Shown here: positions 8,234 through 16,215 of the stretch, piece after piece
How the letters are laid out: every line of letters begins with the position of its first letter
How positions within the stretch are numbered: position 1 is the stretch's first letter
Source: Roseomonas sp.
GTDB lineage: Bacteria > Pseudomonadota > Alphaproteobacteria > Acetobacterales > Acetobacteraceae
Direction of reading: 5' to 3'
DNA length: 64,000 bases
Assembly: GCA_020249435.1 (NCBI GenBank)
Contig: JADCFQ010000007.1
Location: forward strand, 186,001-250,000
The notes under the pieces: generated by a model
Database searches by the model: none
What the model saw: the letters and a program-made list of their open reading frames with translations, nothing else
Told to the model about the DNA's origin: nothing
Translations under genes and position numbers: made by a program

Positions 8234-9430
8234 ATGGCCGACAAAAACACAACGCATGGGCAGGGCTTCGCGACACGCATGTCTCATGCCGGGCGCGCAG
8301 GCACGCGCGTGCATGGCTTCGTCAATCCTGCCGTGCATCGCGGTTCCACCGTGTTGCACCCGAATGCCGAATCACGCCGCGCTTTCCAGAAGGACAAATG
8401 GAACCGCGTGATGACCTACGGCACCGCCGGCGGTCCCACACAATATGCACTTGAAGATGTGGTGGCGGAAATTGAAGGTGGCACGCGCTGCGTGCTGGTC
8501 GGCACTGGCCTGGCCGCCGTGACAGTGCCGCTGATGGCCTATCTCAAGACCGGCGATCATTGCCTGATGCCTGATTCCGCCTATGGCCCCGCGCGCAATG
8601 TTTGCAATGGGCTGCTCAAGGATTGGGGGGTTGAAACCACCTATTACGACCCGCTGATTGATGAGGCCGGCATCCGCGCGCTGATCCGCCCGAACACCAA
8701 GGTTGTCTATACCGAAAGCCCCGGCAGCCACACTTTCGAAGTGCAGGATGTGCCGGCCATTGCGCGCGCGGCGCATGCCGCCGGCTGTGTGGTGATGATG
8801 GACAATACCTGGGGCATTCATCACTTCATGCCCTTCCAGCATGGCGTGGATGTCTCCATCCAGGCGCTGACAAAATATGTCGGCGGGCATTCCGATGTGC
8901 TGCTTGGTTCCATCACCGTGAATAGCGAAAAGGATTATGAGGTTGTGCGCGGCGCGGCTTCTCAGATGGGGCATTTCGCCGCACCGGATGATTGCTGGCT
9001 GGCATTGCGCGGTGCGCGCACCATGCCCATTCGCTTGAAGCAGCAGGAGAAAAGCGGGCTTGAGGTAGCACGCTGGTTTGAAAACCGGCCAGAGGTGTTG
9101 AGTGTGCTGCACCCTGCCCTGCCATCGCATCCTCAGCACGCCTTGTGGAAGCGCGATTTCTCCGGTGCTTGCAGCCTATTCGGTGTGGTGTTCAAGCCGC
9201 ATTATACGGAAGCAGATATCTTCAACTTCGTTGATGCGCTCAAGCTTTTTGGTATTGGTGCTTCATGGGGCGGGTTTGAAAGCCTCGCCTTGCCCACCAC
9301 AGGCTTCATCACCCGCACCGCGACCAGCCCGGATTTGGGCGGCTTCACCGTGCGTATTCATATCGGGCTTGAAGATGTGGGCGATCTGATCGCTGATCTG
9401 ACGCAGGGTTTGGCAACGCTGCCGAAGTAA
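8234..9430 (+). CDS. metC: Cystathionine beta-lyase or related trans-sulfuration PLP enzyme
   Basis: A 398-residue fold-type I PLP enzyme of the Cys/Met metabolism family. Visible marks are TYGTAGGPTQYALED near residue 60, MDNTWGIHHF (PLP Asp) and the PLP lysine in LTKYVGGHSDVLLGS. This pattern fits alphaproteobacterial MetC, which splits cystathionine to homocysteine, pyruvate and ammonia. The ORF track starts at 8153 inside sseA; the ATG at 8234 comes one base after the sseA stop and starts the conserved part. It is the last gene of the alaX-sseA-metC group. Other trans-sulfuration activities cannot be excluded. Confidence 0.88.
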   Translation: MADKNTTHGQGFATRMSHAGRAGTRVHGFVNPAVHRGSTVLHPNAESRRAFQKDKWNRVMTYGTAGGPTQYALEDVVAEIEGGTRCVLVGTGLAAVTVPLMAYLKTGDHCLMPDSAYGPARNVCNGLLKDWGVETTYYDPLIDEAGIRALIRPNTKVVYTESPGSHTFEVQDVPAIARAAHAAGCVVMMDNTWGIHHFMPFQHGVDVSIQALTKYVGGHSDVLLGSITVNSEKDYEVVRGAASQMGHFAAPDDCWLALRGARTMPIRLKQQEKSGLEVARWFENRPEVLSVLHPALPSHPQHALWKRDFSGACSLFGVVFKPHYTEADIFNFVDALKLFGIGASWGGFESLALPTTGFITRTATSPDLGGFTVRIHIGLEDVGDLIADLTQGLATLPK

Positions 9431-9476
9431 GGCAGCAGACGAAGGAATGCCCCCGCAAGCGGGCGGCCCGATGGGC

Positions 9477-9791
9477 TCAACGTGCGCGCGTTTCGTCCTG
9501 GATAACGCGCCGCGCCACCTCTCGATCTGCTCTGGATGGTGCGGTCGCTGTGTTATAGCCCGCGACAAGGAGGGCGACAGGGAGCGCGAGAAGAGCTAAT
9601 TCTCCAGTAAGCCCAAATCCAGAACTGTTATCGAGAGATCTGTTGTTGTAACATCTCCGTTCGACCCGCTCGTCGCCAAGGCAAGGCCTCGTAAAGGGCT
9701 CCGCCTGCTGAGGCACCTCAGCGCGATCCGCGCAACCGGACAGCGAAATCATTGCCAAAAAAACCAAGCTTAATCTCATGGGGCTGATCAT
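9477..9791 (-). CDS. Small predicted lipoprotein, unknown function
   Basis: A 104-residue protein starting MISPMRLSLVFLAMISLSGCADR. This is a lipoprotein signal peptide with lipobox LSGC, so it is probably membrane-anchored in the envelope. A later hydrophobic stretch, GELALLALPVALLVAGY, could be a membrane segment, followed by a charged tail. The start at 9791 has AAGG eight bases upstream and is better than the 9875 start in the ORF track; 9779 is also possible. I recognise no family. It lies just upstream of metC's convergent end and near another small lipoprotein. Confidence 0.6.
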   Translation of the reverse strand: MISPMRLSLVFLAMISLSGCADRAEVPQQAEPFTRPCLGDERVERRCYNNRSLDNSSGFGLTGELALLALPVALLVAGYNTATAPSRADREVARRVIQDETRAR

Positions 9792-9932
9792 GGAATTTAC
9801 CTTCGCCGCTTCAAGCCGTGCGCAGATAACTATTTTTTTGCCGGTAACAAGAATAACCTTCGTAGGGCCGATCAAAAACAGACCTGACCATTCACGCGGA
9901 CCGGCGCCGGGGCTTAAAACGCCCCAACCCCG

Positions 9933-10208
9933 TCAACGCTGGCTGCGCCCCGTCTCAACACCGCGCTGATAGGCGCGCCGCTCATTCTCTCGCGCCTGCC
10001 CAACTGCCAAGCCACCAGCGGCACCAACACCGGCACCAATCAGCGCGCCCCAGCCGGCATTGCCGGAGAAGGAGCCAATCGCCGCCCCCCCCAGCGCGCC
10101 TGCACCGGCGCCAATGGCGGTGCTGCGTTGCTTGTCAGACATATCCGCGCAGCCGGTCGCGGCCAGCAGCGCCAAAGATGCAAAGCCTATTGTCCATTTG
10201 CGAGCCAT
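9933..10208 (-). CDS. Glycine-zipper lipoprotein (OsmB/YMGG-like)
   Basis: A 91-residue lipoprotein: MARKWTIGFASLALLAATGCADMS gives a signal peptide with lipobox AATGC. Glycine-zipper repeats follow (AIGAGAGALGGAAIGSFSGNAGWGALIGAGVGAAGGLAVG), typical of small envelope lipoproteins that associate with membranes. The tail is charged (ENERRAYQRGVETGRSQR). The ATG at 10208 is preceded by AAGGAGATTCCC, a good ribosome site; the longer start at 10232 would spoil the signal peptide. The role is likely structural or stress-related in the envelope, but this is only family-level inference. Confidence 0.78.
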   Translation of the reverse strand: MARKWTIGFASLALLAATGCADMSDKQRSTAIGAGAGALGGAAIGSFSGNAGWGALIGAGVGAAGGLAVGQARENERRAYQRGVETGRSQR

Positions 10209-10246
10209 GGGAATCTCCTTGGCGATTGCCAAAAATCAATCTTGCA

Positions 10247-10672
10247 TCAGCGCCGCGCGGAACGCGCGGCACAGGGATATTGCGCGGCGGCAAAGCGCAT
10301 CAGCCCATCAGCGGCGCGCATGCCTTCAAATTGCGGATTGGCCGCAGACCAGGCCACGAAACTCGCCGCCACCTGATCCAAGGTGGGCGATGGCGTGGGC
10401 AGGCAGAAGCCAGGCCGCGTGCCTTGGCGCTTATGCATCGAATCGCTGGTCTGGCCCGAGCCCACCAGCACGCCGTGGCAGAAATGGATCGCCGCCGCAT
10501 AAGCCGGTTCCTGCGCCGTGGCGCCACAAAGTCGCGCCAAAGCACCTGTGGTGCCGGCGGTGAAAGTCTCGCCCGAAATGGCGCCGCGTTGCGCCGAAGC
10601 TGGCAGCGCCGCGCCGAAGACCAACGCAAAAGCCGCCATGGGGAGGAAAGAAGCAAAACCGCGTAACGCCAT
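10247..10672 (-). CDS. Rap1a/Tai-family exported protein
   Basis: A 141-residue secreted protein with a signal peptide (MALRGFASFLPMAAFALVFGAALPASAQ). The mature part resembles the Rap1a/Tai immunity-protein fold: a helical domain with conserved cysteines in RLCG, AIHFCHGVLVG, PGFCLP and a terminal AQYPC. The start at 10672 has AGGAGGG five bases upstream; the ORF-track start at 10822 would run into zur. Tai proteins neutralise type VI amidase effectors, but no effector or secretion gene lies here and alphaproteobacteria carry many orphan relatives, so immunity should not be assumed. Confidence 0.7.
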   Translation of the reverse strand: MALRGFASFLPMAAFALVFGAALPASAQRGAISGETFTAGTTGALARLCGATAQEPAYAAAIHFCHGVLVGSGQTSDSMHKRQGTRPGFCLPTPSPTLDQVAASFVAWSAANPQFEGMRAADGLMRFAAAQYPCAARSARR

Positions 10673-10736
10673 CACGCCCTCCTGATCCGAAAGGAAGGCC
10701 AAGTCTACGCACCGGGCGCTGCGTTTTGCAATCCAA

Positions 10737-11228
10737 TCAGGTCTGCGCGCTGTGCAGAGCGTCCCCGCATTTTCCGCAGAGACCTTCAATTTCCACCGTG
10801 GCGCGCGCCGCTGAAAAACCATGGCGTCCCGCAGCAGCGCTTATCGCCGCCGCCACTCCATGATCGGAAATCTCACGCGTTGCGCCGCAGCCGCGGCAGA
10901 TCAGGAATTGATGCGGATGATCATGCGCGTGATCATGATCATGCCCTTCAAGCGCCTCGACACAGCCCATGAAGGCGTTCAACCGTTCCAGCCGATGGAT
11001 CAGGCCCTGTTCCAACAGGAAATCGAGCGCGCGATAGACAGTGGGCGGCGCGGCCTTGGCGCGGCTCGCCTTCAATTGATCAAGCAAGGCATAGGCACCA
11101 ATCGGCGCTTCCGCTTCCAATACCAGGCGCAGCACATCGCGGCGGAGTGGCGTCAGTTGCACCCCACGCGTCTGGCAAAGCGCCTCCGCCCTTTCAAGCG
11201 CCGTCAAATGATGACCCGAACCATGCAT
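10737..11228 (-). CDS. zur: Fur-family zinc uptake regulator
   Basis: A 163-residue Fur-family repressor. The N-terminal winged helix contains [13 protein letters not shown] and [21 protein letters not shown]. The C-terminal metal domain has an unusual [11 protein letters not shown] run followed by the structural zinc motifs CRGCG and CGKCG. Assignment to Zur rather than Fur rests on the divergent neighbours: a COG0523 GTPase and hisI, known Zur-regulon members, across a 40-base gap that holds a TGTTA-N5-TAACA palindrome. AGGAAG four bases before ATG 11228 supports the start. It probably represses itself and the rightward operon when zinc is plentiful. Confidence 0.88.
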   Translation of the reverse strand: MHGSGHHLTALERAEALCQTRGVQLTPLRRDVLRLVLEAEAPIGAYALLDQLKASRAKAAPPTVYRALDFLLEQGLIHRLERLNAFMGCVEALEGHDHDHAHDHPHQFLICRGCGATREISDHGVAAAISAAAGRHGFSAARATVEIEGLCGKCGDALHSAQT

Positions 11229-11253
11229 GCCGCTTCCTAACAGAAGTTGCGAG

Positions 11254-11268
11254 TGTTATAAAGTAACA
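11254..11268. promoter_or_regulatory. Putative Zur box
   Basis: The palindrome TGTTATAAAGTAACA (arms TGTTA and TAACA) lies between divergent zur and hisI and touches the hisI ATG at 11269. It resembles the GTTATA-type AT-rich dyads bound by Zur in proteobacteria. A repressor bound here would block hisI-cobW start-up directly and could also act on zur, whose start is 26 bases away. The match is by eye only. Confidence 0.6.
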
Positions 11269-11688
11269 ATGTCGCAGCTTGCCATTCCTATTTCCGCCCC
11301 TGCCCGCGCCGCCTTGCTGGCCGCGCTGAAGCCCGATGCCGCTGGGCTGATCCCCGCCATCGCCCAGCAGCATGATACGGGCGAGGTGCTGATGATGGCC
11401 TGGATGAATGCCGAAAGCCTGGCTGAAACTCTGTCAACCGGTCGTGTCTGCTACTATTCACGCTCCCGCAAGGCGCTGTGGCGCAAGGGGGAGACATCCG
11501 GCCAGGTCCAGATGCTGGTGGATCTGCGGCTTGATTGCGATGGTGATACAATTCTGCTGCTGGTGGATCAGCAGGGCGTAGCCTGCCATACCGGGCGGCG
11601 CAATTGCTTTTATCGCGCACCACGCGGCGATGCGCTGACCAATATTGCCGAGCCGCTGATGGACCCGGAAGCGCTTTACCGCAAATGA
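11269..11688 (+). CDS. hisI: Phosphoribosyl-AMP cyclohydrolase
   Basis: A 139-residue monofunctional HisI. It shows the Mg site RLDCDGD and the zinc cysteines in DCDGD and [10 protein letters not shown], plus the family block VLMMAWMN...[21 protein letters not shown]. It opens the purine ring of PR-AMP in histidine synthesis and is zinc-dependent. No other his gene is nearby. It is directly after the Zur-box-like dyad and overlaps the COG0523 gene by ATGA, matching known Zur regulons in which a second copy of a zinc enzyme is made in zinc shortage. I therefore infer a zinc-starvation paralogue, though it could be the only hisI. There is no clear Shine-Dalgarno site because the dyad occupies that place. 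Confidence 0.9.
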   Translation: MSQLAIPISAPARAALLAALKPDAAGLIPAIAQQHDTGEVLMMAWMNAESLAETLSTGRVCYYSRSRKALWRKGETSGQVQMLVDLRLDCDGDTILLLVDQQGVACHTGRRNCFYRAPRGDALTNIAEPLMDPEALYRK

Positions 11689-12725
11689 CGTCTATCCCTG
11701 TCACGGTGCTGACTGGCTTTTTGGGGGCGGGCAAGACCACGCTCCTGAACCGGTTGCTGAAGCATCCCGCAATGGCGGGCAGTGCTGTGCTGATCAATGA
11801 ATTTGGTGAGATTGGCCTTGATCATCTGCTGGTCGAAAAGCTGGATGAGGATACCGTGCTGCTCAATGCCGGCTGCCTTTGCTGCACCATACGCGGCGAT
11901 TTGCAGCGCGCCTTGCGTGATTTGGCACCGAAGGCCGAAGCCGGGCATGACATACGCCGTGTGCTGATTGAAACCACCGGCCTTGCTGATCCCGCACCCA
12001 TTCTGCAAACGCTGATGAGCGACCCGGTCGCGCTGCGATCCTTCCGGCTTGATGGCGTGGTGACGGTGGTGGATGCGGTGCTTGGCGCTGCCACGCTAGA
12101 CAGCCAGATTGAAGCCGTGAAGCAGGCCGCCGTTGCCGATCGGCTGATCCTGAGCAAAACGGATATCGCAAGCGCGGATCAGATCAGCACACTTGAAACA
12201 AGGCTGAATGCCCTCAACCCCGGCGCGCCAATGCAGCGCGTTGTGGCGGGGGATGTTGCGCCGGATTTCCTGTTTGGCGCCGGTGGCTTCGACCCAGCCG
12301 GCAAGATCGCCGATGTCGCGGCTTGGCTGGCGGCGGAAGCCCTGCATCATCATCACCACCATCACCATGACCCGAACCGCCATGATGCGCGCATTCAGGC
12401 TTTCGGCCTGACCTTTACTGAGCCCCTCCCCTGGGAGGGCTTGGCGAGTTGGCTTGAAATGCTCGCCATCACACGCGGCGCCAGCATTCTTCGCATGAAA
12501 GCGATTCTGAACCTGCAAGGCGAGGATCGTCCCGTGGTGCTGCATGCCGTGCAGCATGTCTTCCACCCGCCGGAGCGTCTGGCCGCCTGGCCGGCAGGCC
12601 ATGATCGGCAATCCCGCATCGTCTTTATCCTGCGCGATCTTGACCGCGCTGTGGTGGAAGAAGGGTTGGCGGCCTTTCTGCAAGCCGCGCGCGACAAGGC
12701 CGCCATTGCCGCGGGCGCGGCATGA
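11685..12725 (+). CDS. COG0523 (CobW/ZNG1-like) GTP-dependent metallochaperone
   Basis: A 346-residue G3E-family GTPase. It has Walker [13 protein letters not shown], the metal motif [13 protein letters not shown] (CxCC), [15 protein letters not shown] for guanine recognition, and a histidine run HHHHHHHH with following DPNRHDAR near residue 220, then the C-terminal CobW domain. Zur-linked COG0523 proteins are thought to deliver zinc to client enzymes in shortage. Its ATG overlaps the hisI stop, so HisI is a plausible client. The ORF-track start at 11604 lies inside hisI. It might also serve the nitrile hydratase at 26.4 kb, since related proteins are nitrile hydratase activators, but that is speculative. 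Confidence 0.9.
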   Translation: MTSIPVTVLTGFLGAGKTTLLNRLLKHPAMAGSAVLINEFGEIGLDHLLVEKLDEDTVLLNAGCLCCTIRGDLQRALRDLAPKAEAGHDIRRVLIETTGLADPAPILQTLMSDPVALRSFRLDGVVTVVDAVLGAATLDSQIEAVKQAAVADRLILSKTDIASADQISTLETRLNALNPGAPMQRVVAGDVAPDFLFGAGGFDPAGKIADVAAWLAAEALHHHHHHHHDPNRHDARIQAFGLTFTEPLPWEGLASWLEMLAITRGASILRMKAILNLQGEDRPVVLHAVQHVFHPPERLAAWPAGHDRQSRIVFILRDLDRAVVEEGLAAFLQAARDKAAIAAGAA

Positions 12726-12760
12726 TTCCGCGCCGCACCAATCCGCGCTAATACCCTGCC

Positions 12761-13363
12761 ATGCCCCCTGCCCCTTTGACCTTCGAAACCCTCTCTGGCG
12801 CCGCGCTCACCGCAAGGCTGGATGCGCTGGCCGGTTTGCGCATCCGCGTCTTTCGCGAATGGCCCTATTTGTATGATGGCGATGCAGCCTATGAAGCGCG
12901 CTATTTGGCAGCCTATGCGCAAAGCCCGGGCGCGCTGGTGGTGGCCGCCAGCACGGCGCAAGGTGAGGCGGTTGGCATGGCCACTTGCCAGCCCGGCAAG
13001 GAAGCGGGCGAAAAGCTCCGCGCCGCTTGGGCCAATGCGGGGCTGGATGCCGCGACGCTCTGCTATTTCGGCGAGAGCGTTTTGTTGCCGGCATATCGCG
13101 GCCAGGGGGCTGGCGTACGGTTTTTTGCGGAACGCGAAGCCCATGCGCAACGCCTCGGGCTTTCCATCGCTGCCTTTTGCGCCGTGGTGCGCAATGAAAA
13201 CGACCCGCGCCGCCCGCGCGATTACACGCCGCTTGATGGCTTCTGGCGCAATCGCGGCTATGAGCCGCGGCCCGATATCTCCACAGTCATGTCATGGCGA
13301 GAGGTGGATGATACGCGCGAAACCCCGCATGTGCTTTCCTTTTGGATCAAGCAGCTTTCATGA
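12761..13363 (+). CDS. GNAT-family N-acetyltransferase
   Basis: A 200-residue GNAT-like protein: LRIRVFREWPYLYDGD near the start, a GESVLLPAYRGQGAGVRFFAERE segment matching the acetyl-CoA-binding RGxGxG motif, and FWRNRGYEPRP near the C-terminus. The substrate is unknown. It begins 35 bases after the COG0523 gene and overlaps the nitrilase-family gene by ATGA, so these two are translationally coupled. Pairing of such an acetyltransferase with a carbon-nitrogen hydrolase occurs in other alphaproteobacteria and suggests they act on the same compound. Confidence 0.82.
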   Translation: MPPAPLTFETLSGAALTARLDALAGLRIRVFREWPYLYDGDAAYEARYLAAYAQSPGALVVAASTAQGEAVGMATCQPGKEAGEKLRAAWANAGLDAATLCYFGESVLLPAYRGQGAGVRFFAEREAHAQRLGLSIAAFCAVVRNENDPRRPRDYTPLDGFWRNRGYEPRPDISTVMSWREVDDTRETPHVLSFWIKQLS

Positions 13364-14250
13364 CGGAAGCGCGCCCCATCCGCCTTGGCCTGCTGCAATA
13401 TCCGGTGGGTCGCCCGGCCTCCATCGCTGAATTTGCCAAGGGGCTTGATCGCTGGCTGGAGGAAGGCCGCGCGAGCGCGGATTTGCTCGTGCTCCCGGAA
13501 TATGCCGCGGTGGAACTCGGCGCTGGGCTGAATAGTGGCGAGGCAACCGAAGCCGCCGAGCTTGCCGCCATGATCGCCGCCGCACCGGATATCCTGGCCG
13601 CGATGCGCGATGCCGCGAAACGGCATCGGGTCTGGCTGCAACCCGGCACGCTGCCAATGCGCGCCGCCGATGGGCGTGTGATCAATCGCGCGCCGCTCAT
13701 CACGCCAGAAGGGCTGATCGCCTTCCAGGACAAGCGCGCCATGACGCGGTTTGAGGCGGAACGCTGGGGCGTCAGCCAAGGTGCTGATCCCAATGTGTTT
13801 GACACGCCCTGGGGCCGGATAGGCATTTCGATTTGCTACGATATCGAATTTCCGAAACATGCGCGCGTGCAGGTCATGGCCGGCGCCTGGCTGATCCTGA
13901 CACCAAGCTGCACCGATAGCCTTGCGGGCTTTAATCGCGTGCATTTTTCGGCCCGCGCGCGCGCCTTGGAAAACCAATGCTATGTCGCGATTACGCCGAC
14001 AGTTGGCGAGGCGCCGTGGTGTGCTGCGCTTGATGTCAATCGCGGTCGTGCCGGCGTTTTTGGCCCGATGGATCGCGGCTTTCCGGCTGATGGTATCCTG
14101 GCGGAAGGCGAAATGGACGCGCCGGGCTGGGTTTTCTGCACGCTTGATCCCAGCCTGATTGAAGTGGTGCGGCGTGAAGGCGCGGTACTCAATCACCGCG
14201 ATTGGCCAAGGGCGCCCTTTGCCCAACCGAAACCCGCCCGCTTCGCATGA
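13360..14250 (+). CDS. Carbon-nitrogen hydrolase (nitrilase superfamily)
   Basis: A 296-residue nitrilase-superfamily amidohydrolase with the full catalytic set: Glu in LVLPEYAAVELG, Lys in FQDKRAMTRFEAE, and Cys in GISICYDIEFPKHAR. These enzymes split amides or nitriles through a cysteine thioester. Its ATG overlaps the acetyltransferase stop, and its own stop overlaps the lpxB start by ATGA, so the three are translated as a set. The ORF-track start at 13342 is six codons too early. The substrate is unknown; a role in small amine or amide repair or salvage is a guess. Confidence 0.88.
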   Translation: MTEARPIRLGLLQYPVGRPASIAEFAKGLDRWLEEGRASADLLVLPEYAAVELGAGLNSGEATEAAELAAMIAAAPDILAAMRDAAKRHRVWLQPGTLPMRAADGRVINRAPLITPEGLIAFQDKRAMTRFEAERWGVSQGADPNVFDTPWGRIGISICYDIEFPKHARVQVMAGAWLILTPSCTDSLAGFNRVHFSARARALENQCYVAITPTVGEAPWCAALDVNRGRAGVFGPMDRGFPADGILAEGEMDAPGWVFCTLDPSLIEVVRREGAVLNHRDWPRAPFAQPKPARFA

Positions 14251-15395
14251 CGCTGATCTACATCATCGCCGGGGAGGCTTCGGGCGATGTGCTCGGCGCG
14301 CGGCTGATCGCGGCTTTGCGCAAGACGCGGCCGGATCTCAGCTTCGCCGGCATTGGCGGTGAGCGCATGGCCGAACAGGGCATGCCGAGCCTGTTCCCCT
14401 ATCGCGAATTGGCGCTGATGGGGCTGTTGGAAGTGCTGCCGCGCATTCGCCAATTGAAGCGGCGCCTCGCTGAAACAGAAGCCGATATCCTCGCCCGCCA
14501 ACCTGCCCTGCTGGTCACGATTGACAGCCCAGGCTTTACGCTCCGCATCGCGGAAGCCGTCAAGCCGCAGGGCATTCGCGTCATGCATTACGTGGCACCT
14601 CAAGTCTGGGCCTGGCGGCCAGGGCGCGTCAAAAAGCTGCGCCGCAAAATTGACCATTTGCTCTGCCTGCTCCCCTTCGAGCCGGCGTTTTTCGAAACTG
14701 CTGGCATACCGGTGACTTTTGTTGGTCATCCCGTACTGGAAAGCGGTGTGGATCAGGGCAATGCCGCGCGGTTTCGCGCTCGCCACGGCCTGGCCGCAAC
14801 CGACCGCCCGCTGATCATCATGCCGGGCAGCCGGCGCATTGAAGCAACCCGCCTGCTGCCGATTTTCGGTGCCAGCTTGAAAGCCGTGCTGCCGCAAAAC
14901 CCAACGCTTAGGCCGGTGATTGCCGTCTCCCCCATTGTGGCATCGCTCGTGCGTGAAGCGGCGGCTTCCTGGCCGGCTTCGCCCATTCTGGTGGAAGACC
15001 TGACCGATAAGCATGATGCCTTTGCCGCGGCAGCGGAAAATGGCGCCGGCTTGATCAAATCAGGCACATCATCGCTGGAAATGGCGGTGGCGGGCGTGCC
15101 GCATATCGTCGCCTATCGCGTCAATCCCATCACGGCGGCGATTGCGCGGCGGTTGGTCAAGGTGCCGCATGCCTCGCTCGTTAATCTGCTCTGCGCGCGG
15201 GAAGTGGTGCCCGAACGCATTCAGGAAAGCTGCACACCGGAAGCACTTGCCGCCGCGCTGCTGCCCTTGTTGCAGGATCAGGCGGCGGTGGCAGCACAAC
15301 GCCAAGGTTTTGCCGAGACACTCAACAAACTGCGCGCCCCGGAAAGTGCACCATCAGAAGCGGCGGCAAGGGCTGTCCTCGCCGCCCTGCCCTGA
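14247..15395 (+). CDS. lpxB: Lipid-A-disaccharide synthase
   Basis: A 382-residue GT-B glycosyltransferase with the LpxB signature at the N-terminus (IIAGEASGDVLGARL), then AGIGGERMAEQGMPSLFPYRELALMGLLEVLP, YVAPQVWAWRPGRVKKL, PGSRRIEATRLLP and KSGTSSLEMAVAGVPHIVAYR. It joins UDP-diacylglucosamine and lipid X to give the lipid A disaccharide at the cytoplasmic face of the inner membrane. It begins by ATGA overlap with the nitrilase-family gene, an unusual place, because lpxB normally follows lpxA and lpxI. It is convergent with an SDR gene 7 bases away. Confidence 0.95.
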   Translation: MTLIYIIAGEASGDVLGARLIAALRKTRPDLSFAGIGGERMAEQGMPSLFPYRELALMGLLEVLPRIRQLKRRLAETEADILARQPALLVTIDSPGFTLRIAEAVKPQGIRVMHYVAPQVWAWRPGRVKKLRRKIDHLLCLLPFEPAFFETAGIPVTFVGHPVLESGVDQGNAARFRARHGLAATDRPLIIMPGSRRIEATRLLPIFGASLKAVLPQNPTLRPVIAVSPIVASLVREAAASWPASPILVEDLTDKHDAFAAAAENGAGLIKSGTSSLEMAVAGVPHIVAYRVNPITAAIARRLVKVPHASLVNLLCAREVVPERIQESCTPEALAAALLPLLQDQAAVAAQRQGFAETLNKLRAPESAPSEAAARAVLAALP

Positions 15396-15402
15396 AACAC
15401 CC

Positions 15403-16176
15403 TTACGGCTGCATATGCGCCCCGCCACACTGCACCCAATTCTGCCCGGTGATGAAGGAAGCCGCTTCGGACAGCAGGAAGCAGATCAAGGGTGCGACTT
15501 CTGATGGCTGCGCCACGCGCCCAAGCGGAATACGCGCCAGCGTGCGTTCGCGAAAACGCTCTGAACGGATCACCTCGGTCATGGGTGTTTCCACCGTGCC
15601 GAAGCCAACACTATTCACGCGAATGCCATAACGCGCCCATTCACCCGCCGCTGTCATGGTGATGCCGAAAAGCCCGGATTTGGCGGCAGCGTAATTCACC
15701 TGCCCGATGCTGCCCCTTTTGCCGGCGGTCGACGAGATATTCACAATGGCGCCCGGCCGTTCCTCACCGGCGCGGGCGCGTTCGATCATATGCTTGCCAA
15801 CGGCCTGCTGCATCAAATGGCAGCCGGTCAGGTTCACATTGATCACTTCCTGCCATTGGCGAAAGGTCATTTTCTCGATCATCGCAGGCCGCGTGATGCC
15901 GGCGCAATTCACCAGGCCATGCACCGCGCCAAAACGCGCCACCGCATCAGCCACGCATTGCGGGCCGAATTCCTCTGCGGCGACATCACCTTCCAGCGCC
16001 ATGGTGCGATCCCCGGCAAGCGCTTCCGCCACCTGCATCAGGGTTTCGCGATTGCGTTCCACCATCACCAGATTGCCGCCAAGCCCCAGCACCAATTCGG
16101 AAATGGCGCGGCCAATCCCCTGCCCCGCACCGGTTACAATGATGGTCTTGCCTGTCAGCGCCATCGGATTCATCAT
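15403..16176 (-). CDS. SDR-family oxidoreductase
   Basis: A 257-residue classical short-chain dehydrogenase. It has TGAGQGIGRAIS for NAD(P) binding, VNCAGI, the catalytic serine in NISSTAGKRGSIGQ, YAAAK with Tyr and Lys, and a C-terminal FITGQNWVQCGG. AAGGAAACGACC precedes ATGATG at 16176, which I take over the ORF-track start at 16209. It could be a 3-oxoacyl-ACP reductase-like or alcohol-type enzyme. A PanE-like ketopantoate reductase gene is upstream by about 40 bases on the same strand, so the two may be co-transcribed. Confidence 0.88.
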   Translation of the reverse strand: MMNPMALTGKTIIVTGAGQGIGRAISELVLGLGGNLVMVERNRETLMQVAEALAGDRTMALEGDVAAEEFGPQCVADAVARFGAVHGLVNCAGITRPAMIEKMTFRQWQEVINVNLTGCHLMQQAVGKHMIERARAGEERPGAIVNISSTAGKRGSIGQVNYAAAKSGLFGITMTAAGEWARYGIRVNSVGFGTVETPMTEVIRSERFRERTLARIPLGRVAQPSEVAPLICFLLSEAASFITGQNWVQCGGAHMQP

Positions 16177-16215
16177 GGTCGTTTCCTTCCTTTTCTTCTC
16201 TGCAAACACTGCGTT

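Noticed and set aside
9451-9464. CCCGC-AA-GCGGG dyad between metC and the small lipoprotein
   Set aside because: The loop is too tight and there is no T-run; not a convincing terminator.
10247-10672. Type VI secretion immunity system
   Set aside because: No effector, Hcp, VgrG or Tss gene occurs in the window.
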